This document shows, one piece after another, positions 26,997-37,708 of a stretch of DNA of 64,000 nt; positions within the stretch are counted from its first letter, which is position 1; the number at the start of each line of letters is the position of its first letter. The DNA lies in NCBI GenBank assembly GCA_029865845.1, contig JARXAM010000023.1, positions 50,663-114,662 on the forward strand. The letters are read 5' to 3'. The DNA comes from Rhodoferax sp. (GTDB lineage: Bacteria; Pseudomonadota; Gammaproteobacteria; Burkholderiales; Burkholderiaceae_C). The notes under the pieces are model-generated. The model was not told the origin of the DNA and did no database searches. It saw nothing but the letters and a program-made list of their open reading frames with translations. The position numbers and the translations under genes are program-made.

Positions 26997-28028
26997 ATGT
27001 CGGCCTTGCAGCGCCCCTTGCGCATCATTTTTGCGGGCACGCCCGAGTTTGCCCGCGTGGCTTTGGCCGCGTTGCATGCAGCCGGTCACACCATTGCCTT
27101 GGTGATGAGCCAGCCCGACCGGCCCGCCGGCCGGGGCATGAAATTGCAAGCCTCCGCGGTCAAGCAGTTTGCAATCGAGCACGGCATACCGGTGTCGCAG
27201 CCCCGCAGCCTGCGCCTGGAGGGCAAGTTCCCCGAGGACGCCGCCCTGGCGCGCCAAGCCATCGCCGACGCACGTGCGGACGTGATGGTGGTGGCCGCCT
27301 ACGGGCTGATCTTGCCCCAATGGGTGCTCGACGACATGGGGGGCGTGCGCGACGGTGGACGCACCCGACTGGGTTGCCTGAACATTCACGGCTCGCTGCT
27401 GCCCCGCTGGCGTGGTGCCGCACCGATCCACCGGGCCATAGAGAGCGGCGATGCGCAAACGGGCGTCACCATCATGCAAATGGACGTGGGGTTGGACACC
27501 GGCGACATGCTGCTCACGCAAGCGCTGCCGGTGGCACAGGACGACACCACCGCCACCTTGCATGACAAGGTGGCGGCGCTGGGGGCTCGTATGGTGGTGC
27601 AGGCGCTCGACCTGGCAACGCAAGGGGCCCTGCGGCCTGTGCCTCAGCCGTCCGAGGGGGTCACTTACGCCCACAAAATTGAAAAAGACGAAGCACCCAT
27701 TCGCTGGACCGATGATGCCGCCTGCATCGTGCGTCGTATTCGTGCGTTCAACCCCTTTCCCGGTGCCACGACGGGGCTGCGCGGGGAGGCCATCAAGGTC
27801 TGGGCTGCCCACGTGGGTGCTGGCTCCGTGGCCGGGGCCGCGCACGGGCAGGTGATTGCGGCAGGGCCTGAGGGCATCGTCGTGGCGGCCCACGAGTCGG
27901 CGGTGGTCCTGACGGCGTTGCAGCGCCCTGGCGGCAAACGCATGGCGGTGGCCGACTTTGTGCGTGGCATGCCCTTGGAGCTGGGAGAGCGCTTGGACAT
28001 GCCGCCCGCACCGGTGCCCGTGGCCTGA
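26997..28028 (+). CDS. fmt: Methionyl-tRNA formyltransferase
   Basis: 343 residues. The N-terminal formyltransferase domain begins [23 protein letters not shown], with [11 protein letters not shown], the active-site [21 protein letters not shown] and [11 protein letters not shown]. The C-terminal OB-like domain binds tRNA. It uses 10-formyl-tetrahydrofolate to formylate initiator Met-tRNA. Abuts def upstream and overlaps azlC by one base downstream. Confidence 0.97.
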   Translation: MSALQRPLRIIFAGTPEFARVALAALHAAGHTIALVMSQPDRPAGRGMKLQASAVKQFAIEHGIPVSQPRSLRLEGKFPEDAALARQAIADARADVMVVAAYGLILPQWVLDDMGGVRDGGRTRLGCLNIHGSLLPRWRGAAPIHRAIESGDAQTGVTIMQMDVGLDTGDMLLTQALPVAQDDTTATLHDKVAALGARMVVQALDLATQGALRPVPQPSEGVTYAHKIEKDEAPIRWTDDAACIVRRIRAFNPFPGATTGLRGEAIKVWAAHVGAGSVAGAAHGQVIAAGPEGIVVAAHESAVVLTALQRPGGKRMAVADFVRGMPLELGERLDMPPAPVPVA

Positions 28029-28768
28029 TGTTTTTTCTCTCTGCCATTCGTCGGCACCCGGAATTCCGGCGGGGCTTTTTCGACATGGCTGGCGTGGCCC
28101 CCGGCATTGCGGCCTGGGGCTTGATGACGGGCGTGGCCATGGTCCAGTCCGGCCTGAGCACCACGGAGGCACTGCTCATGGCCACCACTGTGTTTGCGGG
28201 CAGTTCCCAACTGGCGGCCATGCCGCTGATCCAGGCGGGCGCGCCCATGTGGGTCATCCTCGCCACGGGGTTTTGTGTGAATTTGCGGTTTGTGGTGTTC
28301 AGCGCCCACTTGCGCCCCTACCTGATGCATTTGCCGCGCTGGCAGCGTTTGGTGACAGGTTACCTGTCTGCGGACCTGACCTACGTGTTGTTCACCCAGC
28401 GCTACCCGCAGCCGGGCCCCAGCGCGCCTGCGCGGGAGGGGCAGATCGCCTACCTGGCCGGCAATGGTGGCATCAACTGGGCAAGCTGGGTGCTTAGCAG
28501 CGTGGCCGGGGTCATTTTGGCCAACTTTGTGCCGACCACATGGGGTCTGGGTTTTGCGGGAATTTTGGCATTGGTGGGCATGCTGGCCTCTTTGGCAGAC
28601 ACCCGCATGCGCTGGGTGTCTGCCGCAGTGGCGGGCGCCGCAGCCGTTGCCGCATTTGCGCTCCCGCTCAAGCTCAATATCTTGGTGGCCATTGCGGCGG
28701 CGGTGACGGCGTGCTTGTTGCTGGAGGCCCGTTTGCCCTCCCACGGCAATGATGGGCGAGGTGCCTGA
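28028..28768 (+). CDS. azlC: AzlC family branched-chain amino acid exporter subunit
   Basis: 246 residues, highly hydrophobic with several helices. GVAPGIAAWGLMTGVAMVQSGLS, FAGSSQLAAMPL and CVNLRFVVFSAHLRPYL are typical of AzlC, the large subunit of an AzlCD-type exporter of branched-chain amino acids and analogues. The start overlaps the fmt stop by one base and the end overlaps azlD by one base, so all four genes from def look like one operon. Substrate is inferred from the family. Confidence 0.9.
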   Translation: MFFLSAIRRHPEFRRGFFDMAGVAPGIAAWGLMTGVAMVQSGLSTTEALLMATTVFAGSSQLAAMPLIQAGAPMWVILATGFCVNLRFVVFSAHLRPYLMHLPRWQRLVTGYLSADLTYVLFTQRYPQPGPSAPAREGQIAYLAGNGGINWASWVLSSVAGVILANFVPTTWGLGFAGILALVGMLASLADTRMRWVSAAVAGAAAVAAFALPLKLNILVAIAAAVTACLLLEARLPSHGNDGRGA

Positions 28769-29127
28769 TGGCTGACTGGTTTGCCGCTACGGATGCGTGG
28801 ACGGTACTCACCATCCTGGGCCTGGCAGGTGTGACGGTGGTAACGCGTTCGTTCTTTTTCATTTTCGACAAGGACTGGACCTTGCCCCCCTGGGCCCAGC
28901 GCGGCCTTCAGTACGCGCCCATCGCGGCGCTCTCCGCCGTGATCGTGCCGGAAATGGTGATGTTGCAGGGTCAGCTCATTCATACGCTGAAAGACGCACG
29001 GCTCTATGCCGTGGCGGCGGGGCTGGCCTATTTCTTTTGGCGGCGGGGGCAAGGGCAGGCCGTGTTGGGCACCATTTTGTCGGGCATGGCGGTGTACCTG
29101 CCGCTGCACATTGGGTGGGGTTGGTAG
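28768..29127 (+). CDS. azlD: AzlD family small exporter subunit
   Basis: 119 residues with four predicted helices (WTVLTILGLAGVTVVTRSFFFI; LQYAPIAALSAVIVPEMVML; a third around LYAVAAGLAYFFW; a fourth in VLGTILSGMAVYLPL). Matches AzlD, the small partner of AzlC. Its ATG shares one base with the azlC stop, supporting translational coupling and a 1:1 complex in the inner membrane. Confidence 0.9.
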   Translation: MADWFAATDAWTVLTILGLAGVTVVTRSFFFIFDKDWTLPPWAQRGLQYAPIAALSAVIVPEMVMLQGQLIHTLKDARLYAVAAGLAYFFWRRGQGQAVLGTILSGMAVYLPLHIGWGW

Positions 29128-29205
29128 GCTGCGCGGCGCGGCTGTTCCTGCACAGGGGCGGTGTGGTACGTTGCTGTTACGAGGCGTTGCGGCAAGGCGC
29201 ACTTC

Positions 29206-29211
29206 TACAAT
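29206..29211 (+). promoter_or_regulatory. Putative -10 box upstream of pgk
   Basis: TACAAT occurs 75 bases before the pgk ATG inside the 159-bp gap after azlD. No well-spaced -35 is evident: TTGCGG lies only 13 bp upstream. If used, the leader would be about 69 nt. Confidence 0.3.
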
Positions 29212-29286
29212 GGGGGGCGTTGCCGCTCAGGGCGGAAGCAGCGTCTGAAATCCCCATTCCATTTCCATTTTTCCAAGGTTGATCTC

Positions 29287-30480
29287 ATGCAAGTGATCCG
29301 TTTCTCCGATCTGGTGGCGCAAGGCCAAGTGGCCGGCAAGCGTGTGTTTATCCGCGCCGACTTGAACGTTCCCCAGGACGATGCTGGCCACATTACCGAA
29401 GACACCCGCATTCGCGCCAGCATTCCTTGCATTGAGATGGCCCTCCAGGCCGGTGCCGCTGTGATGGTGACCAGCCACCTGGGACGCCCCACCGAGGGCG
29501 AGTTCAAGCCCGAAGATTCGTTGGCACCCGTTGCCCAGCGCATGGGCGAGTTGATGGGCCGACAAATCCCCGTGCTGGCCAATTGGACCGACGGCGTGAC
29601 GGTTGCACCTGGCCAGTTGGTGATGTTGGAAAACTGCCGCGTCAACAAGGGCGAGAAAAAGAACAATGAAGAACTGGCCAAAAAAATGGCGGCGCTTTGC
29701 GACATTTTTGTGCACGATGCTTTTGGCACCGCCCACCGCGCGGAGGCCTCGACCTACGGCATCGCCCAATTCGCGCCCATCGCTTGCGCCGGCCCCTTGT
29801 TGGCGGCCGAAATGGACGCGATCTCCAAAGCCCTACTGGCACCCAAACGGCCCCTGGTGGCTATCGTGGCAGGCTCCAAGGTGTCGACCAAACTCACCAT
29901 TCTCAAAAGCTTGGCCGCCAATGTGGACCAACTCATCGTGGGCGGCGGTATTGCCAATACCTTCATGCTGGCGGCCGGGTTGAAAATCGGCAAGAGCTTG
30001 GCCGAGCCTGATTTGTTGGCCGAGGCCACCGCAGTGATCGAGGCCATGAAGGCACGCGGCGCTGCCGTGCCTATTCCGACCGATGTGGTGACTGCCAAGA
30101 CCTTTGCGGCGGATGCGCCCGCCACCATCAAGGCCGCCACCGAGGTGGCTGACGACGACTTGATTCTTGACATCGGCCCCCAAACCGCCCAGGCCTTGGC
30201 CGAGCAACTCAAAAAAGCCGGCACGATAGTGTGGAACGGCCCGGTCGGTGTGTTCGAATTCGCCGCATTTGAAAATGGCACCAAGGTCATTGCCCACGCG
30301 ATTGCCGAGAGCAGCGCGTTCAGCATTGCCGGTGGCGGTGACACGCTGGCCGCGATTGCCAAGTACGGCATCGAAAAACAGGTGGGCTACATCTCCACGG
30401 GCGGCGGTGCGTTCCTGGAAGTGCTGGAGGGCAAGACCCTGCCAGCTTTTGAAATCTTGGGCAAACGCGCTGCAGGCTGA
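29287..30480 (+). CDS. pgk: Phosphoglycerate kinase
   Basis: 397 residues from the ATG at 29287; the track start (29161) lies in the leader. Family motifs: [27 protein letters not shown] near the N-terminus, [26 protein letters not shown], the nucleotide-binding [24 protein letters not shown] and the C-terminal [13 protein letters not shown]...[11 protein letters not shown]. Catalyses 1,3-bisphosphoglycerate plus ADP to 3-phosphoglycerate plus ATP. First gene of the glycolytic block with pyk and fba downstream. Confidence 0.98.
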   Translation: MQVIRFSDLVAQGQVAGKRVFIRADLNVPQDDAGHITEDTRIRASIPCIEMALQAGAAVMVTSHLGRPTEGEFKPEDSLAPVAQRMGELMGRQIPVLANWTDGVTVAPGQLVMLENCRVNKGEKKNNEELAKKMAALCDIFVHDAFGTAHRAEASTYGIAQFAPIACAGPLLAAEMDAISKALLAPKRPLVAIVAGSKVSTKLTILKSLAANVDQLIVGGGIANTFMLAAGLKIGKSLAEPDLLAEATAVIEAMKARGAAVPIPTDVVTAKTFAADAPATIKAATEVADDDLILDIGPQTAQALAEQLKKAGTIVWNGPVGVFEFAAFENGTKVIAHAIAESSAFSIAGGGDTLAAIAKYGIEKQVGYISTGGGAFLEVLEGKTLPAFEILGKRAAG

Positions 30481-30526
30481 GTTTTTTCCATGCGCACAGA
30501 CGGTGCGCCGATTGGACGCGCGCCTA

Positions 30527-31501
30527 TCAGGCGGGCGTACGTGGGGCAGGGGGGGGCACGATGTTGCTGCGAACTTTTCCCACGCCCTCTGCTTTGGCCA
30601 AGTCGAGCTGGGTGCGTGCCTCCTGCAAAAAGCCGACAACGGTTCCCGGGCACGCATGGGTGCGGGTGACCACGCCGGCGCTCACCGTGATGTGTTGCAG
30701 TGACGCTTGGTGCGGCACCACGGAGCCCAGATTGCCGACCTGCCGAACCATGTCATGGGCAAGCGCGCGGGCGTCTGCGGGGGATGTGTCGGGCAACAAG
30801 CATGCAAATTCTTCCCCCGCAAAGCGGGCCACGACGTCCGCTGGCCGACGCACCACGGCCTTGAGCGTGGACGCAATGCGCCGAAGCCCTTCATCGCCCG
30901 CTTGGTGGCCGTAGCGCGCGTTGTAGGCACTGAAATGGTCGATATCGACCAAGATCAACGACAGGGGCATGCCGCTGCGCGTGGAGCGTGCCCACTCCGA
31001 TGCCAATTGGTGGTCAAAAAAGCGCCGGTTAAACACTCCGGAAAGCCCATCCCACAGTACCAGCTTGTCCAGCATGTCCGCTTGGAATTTCAGCGTCAGA
31101 TGGGTGTGTACCCTGGCACGCACTACGGCGGGCGTGATCGGTTTGGTCACGCAGTCGGCGGCACCCAGGCTCAAGCTATGGGTTTCTTGGCCCGGGTCTG
31201 ACCGTGCCGTCACCATGATGACAGGTACCTTCGCGGTGGATGGCGCAGCCTTGAGCGCCTTGCATACGGCAAACCCGTCCATGCCAGGCATTTGTACATC
31301 GAGCAAGATCAAATCCGGGACCACGCTTTGGCACAGCCCCAATGCCTGCGCGCCGCTGGTGGCCATGTACACCTGGTAGTCGTCACACAGCGCCTGAACC
31401 AATAGCTCCATGTGTGCAGGTTGGTCGTCTACCACCAGAACACTGGGCTTGCCATGGGTGCTGTCCAGCAGGGCAGAGGCGGAGGCCGAATCGGGGTTCA
31501 T
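30527..31501 (-). CDS. Response regulator diguanylate cyclase (REC-GGDEF)
   Basis: 324 residues. An N-terminal receiver domain shows the acidic pair D25/D26 (LVVDDQPAH), phospho-acceptor D68 (LILLDVQMPGMDGF) and Lys120 (CVTKP). The C-terminal GGDEF domain has DGLSGVFNRRFFD, DIDHFSAYNARYGHQAGDEGLR and the active-site loop as AGEEF (228-232), a tolerated variant, with an RxxD inhibitory site (RPAD, 219-222) five residues upstream. It should make c-di-GMP upon phosphorylation, with product inhibition. Oriented against the flanking glycolysis genes and divergent from pyk across 168 bp. Confidence 0.93.
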   Translation of the reverse strand: MNPDSASASALLDSTHGKPSVLVVDDQPAHMELLVQALCDDYQVYMATSGAQALGLCQSVVPDLILLDVQMPGMDGFAVCKALKAAPSTAKVPVIMVTARSDPGQETHSLSLGAADCVTKPITPAVVRARVHTHLTLKFQADMLDKLVLWDGLSGVFNRRFFDHQLASEWARSTRSGMPLSLILVDIDHFSAYNARYGHQAGDEGLRRIASTLKAVVRRPADVVARFAGEEFACLLPDTSPADARALAHDMVRQVGNLGSVVPHQASLQHITVSAGVVTRTHACPGTVVGFLQEARTQLDLAKAEGVGKVRSNIVPPPAPRTPA

Positions 31502-31669
31502 AGTTCAATTGGTCGGGCCATTGAAAAAGAAAAAGGCCCCTATTGCAGCACGGTCTATGCAGTTGCCAACCCCGTAGTTACCCGTCGCCGCAGCGTCTTG
31601 TGCCTGCTATGTAACTGAGGTACGGGTAGGCGTGTGAGAATAGGTAACTACCCTCAAGGAGACTCATCT

Positions 31670-33103
31670 ATGCCGCGCCGCGCTACCAAAATTGTTGCCA
31701 CTCTCGGGCCTGCTTCCAGTGATGGAGCCATGTTGGAGCAAATGATCCGTGCCGGCGTGAACGTGGTTCGTCTGAACTTCAGCCACGGCAAAGCGCAAGA
31801 CCATATTGACCGCGCCCGTCTGGTGCGCGAAGCAGCGCAACGCGCCGGGCGCGAAGTGGCCATCATGGCCGACTTGCAGGGCCCCAAAATTCGCGTGGGC
31901 AAGTTTGCCGATGGCAAAGTGTTTTTGGAACAAGGCCAGAAGTTCGTGCTGGATGCCGCCCGCACCGAGTTGGGCGACATCGACGCCGTGGGTCTGGATT
32001 ACAAATCGCTCCCCAACGAAGTGAAGGCCGGGGATGTGTTGCTGCTCAATGACGGCCTGATCGTGATCACCGTGGACGCCGTCGTGGGCGACCAGGTGCA
32101 CACCACGGTCAAACTCGGCGGCGAGTTGTCCAATAACAAGGGCATCAACAAGCAAGGCGGCGGTCTGACCGCGCCAGCGCTCACCGGTAAAGACATGGAG
32201 GACATCCGCACCGCCATGAGCTTCCAGGCCGACTACGTGGCAGTGAGTTTCCCCAAGAACGCCACCGACATGGAAATGGCGCGCCAGTTGTGCAACGTGG
32301 CCGCCGCCGAATACAACCACAAGCCCGGCTTAATTGCCAAGATTGAGCGTGCCGAGGCGATCCCCAAGCTGGAAGAGATTTTGCTGGCTTCTGACGGCAT
32401 CATGGTCGCCCGTGGCGACCTCGCCGTGGAAGTGGGCAACGCCGCCGTGCCCGCGCTGCAAAAACGCATGATCAAGCTGGCCCGTGAGCACGACAAAGTG
32501 GTGATTACGGCCACACAGATGATGGAGTCCATGATCACCAACCCCGTGCCCACGCGCGCCGAGGTGAGCGACGTGGCCAACGCTGTGTTGGATGGCACCG
32601 ACGCGGTCATGCTGTCCGCCGAAACGGCGGCTGGCAAATACCCGCTGGAAACCGTGATCGAGATGGCCAAAATCTGCTTGGCCGCCGAAAGCAGCGAGAT
32701 GGTCAAGCTCGATGCCGACTTCACCGGCAAGACCTTCACCCGCATTGACCAGTCCATCGCCATGGGTGCCCTGTTCACCGCCCACCACTTGGGTGCCAAG
32801 GCCATTGTGGCCATGACGGACAGCGGAAGCACCGCCTTGTGGATGAGCCGCCACCTGATCCATGTGCCAATTTACGCACTCACCCCCAAGGTCAGCACCC
32901 AGCGCAAGATGACGCTGTACCGCAATGTGCGTCCCTTGCTGATGAGCACCAGCGCCGACCGCGACACCGCCTTGCTCGACGCAGAAAAGCACCTCAAAAC
33001 CCGCAGCATTGTGCAAAAGGGCGATATCTACGCCATCACCTGCGGTGAGCCCATGGGTGCGCCCGGCGGCACCAACATGCTCAAAATCTGCGCTGTTAGC
33101 TGA
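31670..33103 (+). CDS. pyk: Pyruvate kinase
   Basis: 477 residues from the ATG at 31670, which has AAGGAG nine bases upstream; the track start is 12 codons early. Motifs: TKIVATLGPASS, VVRLNFSHG, ADLQGPKIRVG, the active-site block IMVARGDLAVEVG, and VVITATQMMESMITNPVPTRAEVSDVANAVLDGTDAVMLSAETAAGKYP. Catalyses phosphoenolpyruvate plus ADP to pyruvate plus ATP in the cytosol. GAGAAT at 31636-31641 could be a -10. Lies between the diguanylate cyclase and fba. Confidence 0.98.
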   Translation: MPRRATKIVATLGPASSDGAMLEQMIRAGVNVVRLNFSHGKAQDHIDRARLVREAAQRAGREVAIMADLQGPKIRVGKFADGKVFLEQGQKFVLDAARTELGDIDAVGLDYKSLPNEVKAGDVLLLNDGLIVITVDAVVGDQVHTTVKLGGELSNNKGINKQGGGLTAPALTGKDMEDIRTAMSFQADYVAVSFPKNATDMEMARQLCNVAAAEYNHKPGLIAKIERAEAIPKLEEILLASDGIMVARGDLAVEVGNAAVPALQKRMIKLAREHDKVVITATQMMESMITNPVPTRAEVSDVANAVLDGTDAVMLSAETAAGKYPLETVIEMAKICLAAESSEMVKLDADFTGKTFTRIDQSIAMGALFTAHHLGAKAIVAMTDSGSTALWMSRHLIHVPIYALTPKVSTQRKMTLYRNVRPLLMSTSADRDTALLDAEKHLKTRSIVQKGDIYAITCGEPMGAPGGTNMLKICAVS

Positions 33104-33114
33104 GGGGCGCGCAC

Positions 33115-33143
33115 GCGTTGCGGCCCTGCGCAGGCTGCAACGC
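33115..33143 (+). terminator. Possible pyk terminator hairpin
   Basis: GCGTTGCGGCC...GGCTGCAACGC forms an 11-bp stem with one G-T pair and a 7-nt loop, beginning 12 bases after the pyk stop. Only a weak T-rich stretch follows (ctttgtgttt), so termination would be partial or Rho-assisted. Confidence 0.4.
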
Positions 33144-33198
33144 GGCACTTTGTGTTTCGAGGCAAACACCTGCGCCAAGCCTGCGGATTTCTCGCGGT

Positions 33199-33204
33199 TA
33201 GAAT
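33199..33204 (+). promoter_or_regulatory. Putative -10 box upstream of fba
   Basis: TAGAAT lies 72 bases before the fba ATG, after the pyk hairpin. No consensus -35 is visible at the right spacing. Leader would be roughly 65 nt. Confidence 0.3.
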
Positions 33205-33275
33205 CAGCCCAAGGTACTGGTTACCAAGCGGTTACAGCAGCCGCTACGGGTTTTTAACTTCCTGGGAATTGAAAC

Positions 33276-34355
<1,080 letters not shown>

Positions 34356-34376
34356 GCGCATTTAGAGCCATCTGTG

Positions 34377-34402
34377 AAAGGCCACCGTTCGGTGGCTTTT
34401 TT
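34377..34402 (+). terminator. Intrinsic terminator after fba
   Basis: GCCACCG-TT-CGGTGGC is a perfect 7-bp stem (34381-34396) followed by TTTTTT, with AAAG upstream extending the base of the stem. It begins about 22 bases after the fba stop and marks the left boundary of the accessory island. Confidence 0.9.
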
Positions 34403-34451
34403 GCTGGAAATCACCCTAAACTCCAAGCCTTGCACGAGAGGGATGTGATGA

Positions 34452-37400
34452 ATGGCAACCAAGGTGAGTAAATCGCAAGACGCTACGCCGTCGCCTATTT
34501 TGAATGGGCCTTACAGCGAACCCGTGCAGCATTACGCTACCGCGCCTGACGGATCGTTGGACTATCAAGACCCACGCATAGGCCGCCGCATCTTTGTTCC
34601 GCAGACTCCCCAGGTGCCCATTGGCAAACAAGCACAAGGCAGCTTGTACGACGTCAATGATTTTTCCGCCGAATACCGCACCCATCTGGTCAACTTGCTG
34701 CGAGAGCACGTCGGTCGTTGGCGGCAATCTGGATATGCCGATGTCACTAGTCGCGTCACACGCGACTTATTGCAATACTGGTTCTGCAACGCGGACCGCC
34801 CAGACTGGAAACGCCTGTTCTTTGCACAGCAAGAAGCAGTAGAAACCGCCATCTGGCTCAACGAAGTGGCCCACAAATCTAACGTGGGCAGCCATGTACT
34901 CACCGAGTTGCTACAAGCCAATGCATCGGTAGAAGACCCTGCCAGCATCCTGCCACGTATCGCCTTCAAGATGGCCACTGGCACAGGCAAGACCGTGGTT
35001 ATGGCCTGCTTGCTGCTGTACCACTACCTCAACCGCAGCCAGTACCGCAATGACCCGCGCTACGCAGACTATTTCTTGTTGGTGGCGCCGGGGGTCACCA
35101 TTCGCGACCGCTTAAGCGTTTTGCGGGTGGATACCCAGGTTAGCAAAGATGCCGACGCTGCCGACTACTACCGTGAACGCCAACTTGTGCCGCCAGCGTA
35201 TGCCAGACTGTTGGCGGGGCTGAATGCCAAACTAGCTATCACCAACTACCATGCCTTCGAGCCACGCCTCATCAGCGGCAACAAGCGCAGCCCCATGGAC
35301 GGCAAGCTCGGCCCCAACGGGCAGAAGGTGGAAGCCCGCGAAGACACCACGCAAATGCTCAAGCGCGTGTTGGGCAGCTTCAAACCCGGTCGCCGCTTGG
35401 TAGTCATTAACGACGAAGCCCACCACTGCTACCTGCCCAGAGCTAAAGGCAAAGACACTGAAGAAGAAAATTCCGCCACTGAAAACGAACGCGCAGCCGT
35501 GTGGTTTAGCGGCTTGCGCGCCATGGCCAAGCGCTGGCAAGTGGGGGCGGTGTACGACCTCTCTGCCACGCCCTATTACCTGGCCGGATCTGGATGGCCA
35601 GCCTATTCGTACTTCCCGTGGCTGGTTTCGGACTTTGGTCTGATTGAAGCCATTGAAGCCGGGTTGGTAAAAATCCCCTTTTTGCCCGTGGGTGACACCT
35701 CGCAAGAGCTGGACGAGCCCAAGCTGCGTAACCTCTACGAACACTGCAAAGACGGCTTGCCTAAAAAGGGCCAACGCAAAGAGCGCCAAGAAGATCAGCA
35801 GGCGATGGGTAGTGGGGCTGGTGGCAAGCGGAAGAAAGGCGCAAGCCTTGCATCTCAGCCAGAGCGTCCGCCGGAGTTGCCCGCATTGCTCAAAACTGCC
35901 TTGCAGCAGTTTTACGCACATTACGCCGCTTATGAAAAAGGCTTGCGTGAGCAAGGCGAGCGTGGCAAAGACCTGCTCAGCTCGCCACCCGTGTTCATCG
36001 TGGTGTGCTCCAACACCACAGTGTCTAAAGAGGTGTACAAGCTCATCGCAGGCTATGAAACCGAAGACGATGCCGGCCACGCCTTTGCCGTGGAGGGCGT
36101 GCTGCCACTCTTTTCTAACTACGAACCCGTCACCCGTGCGCGCCGCACCAAACCGCCTACCCTGCTCATCGACTCCGACGCACTGGAAAACTCGGGCCAA
36201 GTCAACGACGAATTCAGGCGCGTCTTTGGCTCCGAGATCCAAACCTTCAAACGCGACTACCGCCTCAGCAACCCCGACAAATCGGTAGAAGCACTCACAG
36301 ACGGTGACCTCCTGCGCGAAGTCGTCAACACTGTGGGCCGCCCTGGCAAATTGGGCGAACACATCCGCTGCGTCGTCAGCGTGGGCATGTTGACCGAGGG
36401 CTGGGACGCCAACACCGTCACCCATATTGTTGGTGTGCGCGCTTTTGGCTCGCAATTGTTGTGCGAACAAGTAGCTGGCCGCGCCCTGCGCCGCAGGCAA
36501 TACTTTTTGGACCCCAAGACTGGCAAGTTCCCCCCCGAATACGCCCACATCATTGGCGTGCCCTTCAAGCTCTTCAAGGGAGGCGAAACCGTAGCCCCCA
36601 CCACGCAAGACATCCAGCACCTGCGTGCCTTGCCAGAGCGCGCTGAACTGGCCATCGACTTCCCCAACCTCGTGGGCTACAAAATCGCCCACAACGCAGA
36701 CGACATCCGCGCCGACTTCGCCGCCACGCCAGACTTTGTGGTCAACATGAACGAGCTGCCCACGCTCACCACCCTGCGCACCGCCTTCTCCGCACACGAA
36801 GAAGAGCTGCGCACCAATGTGGATGCCCTGCGTGACCAAGAGGTGGTGTACTGGATAGCGCAGCAAGTCATGTCCCGCTACTACCGGGGAGACAACGGCC
36901 TGGCTGAGATTGAAAAGTTCACCGACGTGCGCCGCATCGCCCAGCAGTGGTTCGACCACAAAATCGACCTCGTGGGCGAAACAGACCCCCGCTACAAGCG
37001 CATGGTGCGTCTGTATGACGGCACTGCCGTGGCCCGCGCGGTGTACCACGGCATAGAGGCCGCAGCCTTGCAGCGACATTTGGTCGACGGTGCCACTGCG
37101 CAGAGCGAGCACATCATCCCCCTCATCAACCACTACAACCCGCGCTCCAGCTCCGGTTATGTGCATGCAGCCACCGTCAAGCCCGTGTATGCCACCAAAA
37201 AAAGCCACGTTAATTTTGTGGTGGCCGACACCGACAGCTGGGAGCAAATTGCCGCCAAAACCTTTGAGCAAACCGAGGCAGTGCAAAGCTATGTGAAAAA
37301 TGCCTTCCTGGGCTTTGCCATTCCGTACGTGGACAAGCACGGCACAGACCGCCAGTACCAGCCCGACTTCTTATGCCGCATCAAAACCCCCGGCGGAGAG

Positions 37401-37700
37401 TTGTTCAACCTTATCGTTGAAATCACCGGCTTTGCCAAAGACAAAGAACTCAAACGCTACTTCACCACCCAGCGCTGGCTACCCGCAGTGAACGGCCAGC
37501 GCGACAAATTTGGCGGCCTACCCTGGCACTTCATCGAAATCACCGATATCGACCGCATCAAAAACGAGTTGCTGCCCGCCATAGAGCGCATCAGTGCCGA
37601 AGTGGACGACCAAGTGGAGCGCCACTTCTGGATGCATGCGCAATCTTCCACCCTGGAAACCATCTGGGGCGACGATGACGATCAACTCTTTTTTCACTAA
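34452..37700 (+). CDS. Restriction endonuclease, type III Res-like helicase-nuclease (BPTD_3080-type)
   Basis: 1082 residues. Superfamily 2 helicase motifs: Walker A KMATGTGKTVVMACLL (about 172-183), VVINDEAHHCYL (about 318-328), LSATPYYLAGSG and EQVAGRALRRRQYF (about 670). The C-terminal domain resembles a PD-(D/E)XK nuclease, with YQPDF (D972) and NLIVEITGF (E990), but the expected catalytic Lys is Thr992. I recognise the N-terminus (PILNGPYSEPVQHYAT...DPRIGRRIFVPQTPQVP) as that of BPTD_3080-type restriction proteins, by memory only. GAGAGGGA precedes the ATG. First gene of a four-gene operon with a PemK-like gene and a methyltransferase. Confidence 0.88.
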   Translation: MATKVSKSQDATPSPILNGPYSEPVQHYATAPDGSLDYQDPRIGRRIFVPQTPQVPIGKQAQGSLYDVNDFSAEYRTHLVNLLREHVGRWRQSGYADVTSRVTRDLLQYWFCNADRPDWKRLFFAQQEAVETAIWLNEVAHKSNVGSHVLTELLQANASVEDPASILPRIAFKMATGTGKTVVMACLLLYHYLNRSQYRNDPRYADYFLLVAPGVTIRDRLSVLRVDTQVSKDADAADYYRERQLVPPAYARLLAGLNAKLAITNYHAFEPRLISGNKRSPMDGKLGPNGQKVEAREDTTQMLKRVLGSFKPGRRLVVINDEAHHCYLPRAKGKDTEEENSATENERAAVWFSGLRAMAKRWQVGAVYDLSATPYYLAGSGWPAYSYFPWLVSDFGLIEAIEAGLVKIPFLPVGDTSQELDEPKLRNLYEHCKDGLPKKGQRKERQEDQQAMGSGAGGKRKKGASLASQPERPPELPALLKTALQQFYAHYAAYEKGLREQGERGKDLLSSPPVFIVVCSNTTVSKEVYKLIAGYETEDDAGHAFAVEGVLPLFSNYEPVTRARRTKPPTLLIDSDALENSGQVNDEFRRVFGSEIQTFKRDYRLSNPDKSVEALTDGDLLREVVNTVGRPGKLGEHIRCVVSVGMLTEGWDANTVTHIVGVRAFGSQLLCEQVAGRALRRRQYFLDPKTGKFPPEYAHIIGVPFKLFKGGETVAPTTQDIQHLRALPERAELAIDFPNLVGYKIAHNADDIRADFAATPDFVVNMNELPTLTTLRTAFSAHEEELRTNVDALRDQEVVYWIAQQVMSRYYRGDNGLAEIEKFTDVRRIAQQWFDHKIDLVGETDPRYKRMVRLYDGTAVARAVYHGIEAAALQRHLVDGATAQSEHIIPLINHYNPRSSSGYVHAATVKPVYATKKSHVNFVVADTDSWEQIAAKTFEQTEAVQSYVKNAFLGFAIPYVDKHGTDRQYQPDFLCRIKTPGGELFNLIVEITGFAKDKELKRYFTTQRWLPAVNGQRDKFGGLPWHFIEITDIDRIKNELLPAIERISAEVDDQVERHFWMHAQSSTLETIWGDDDDQLFFH

Positions 37701-37708
37701 GACCCGTT

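Noticed and set aside
26343-28172. 609-residue minus-strand ORF opposite def and fmt
   Set aside because: Antisense shadow of two firmly identified genes; no family resemblance.
34464-34473. GTGAGTAAAT matching half of the 32-bp palindrome at the Res gene start
   Set aside because: Only 10 bases, within coding sequence and without the mirror half; probably chance.
35232-37340. 702-residue minus-strand ORF opposite the Res gene
   Set aside because: Shadow of a gene with clear helicase motifs; composition is biased and there is no ribosome site or domain.
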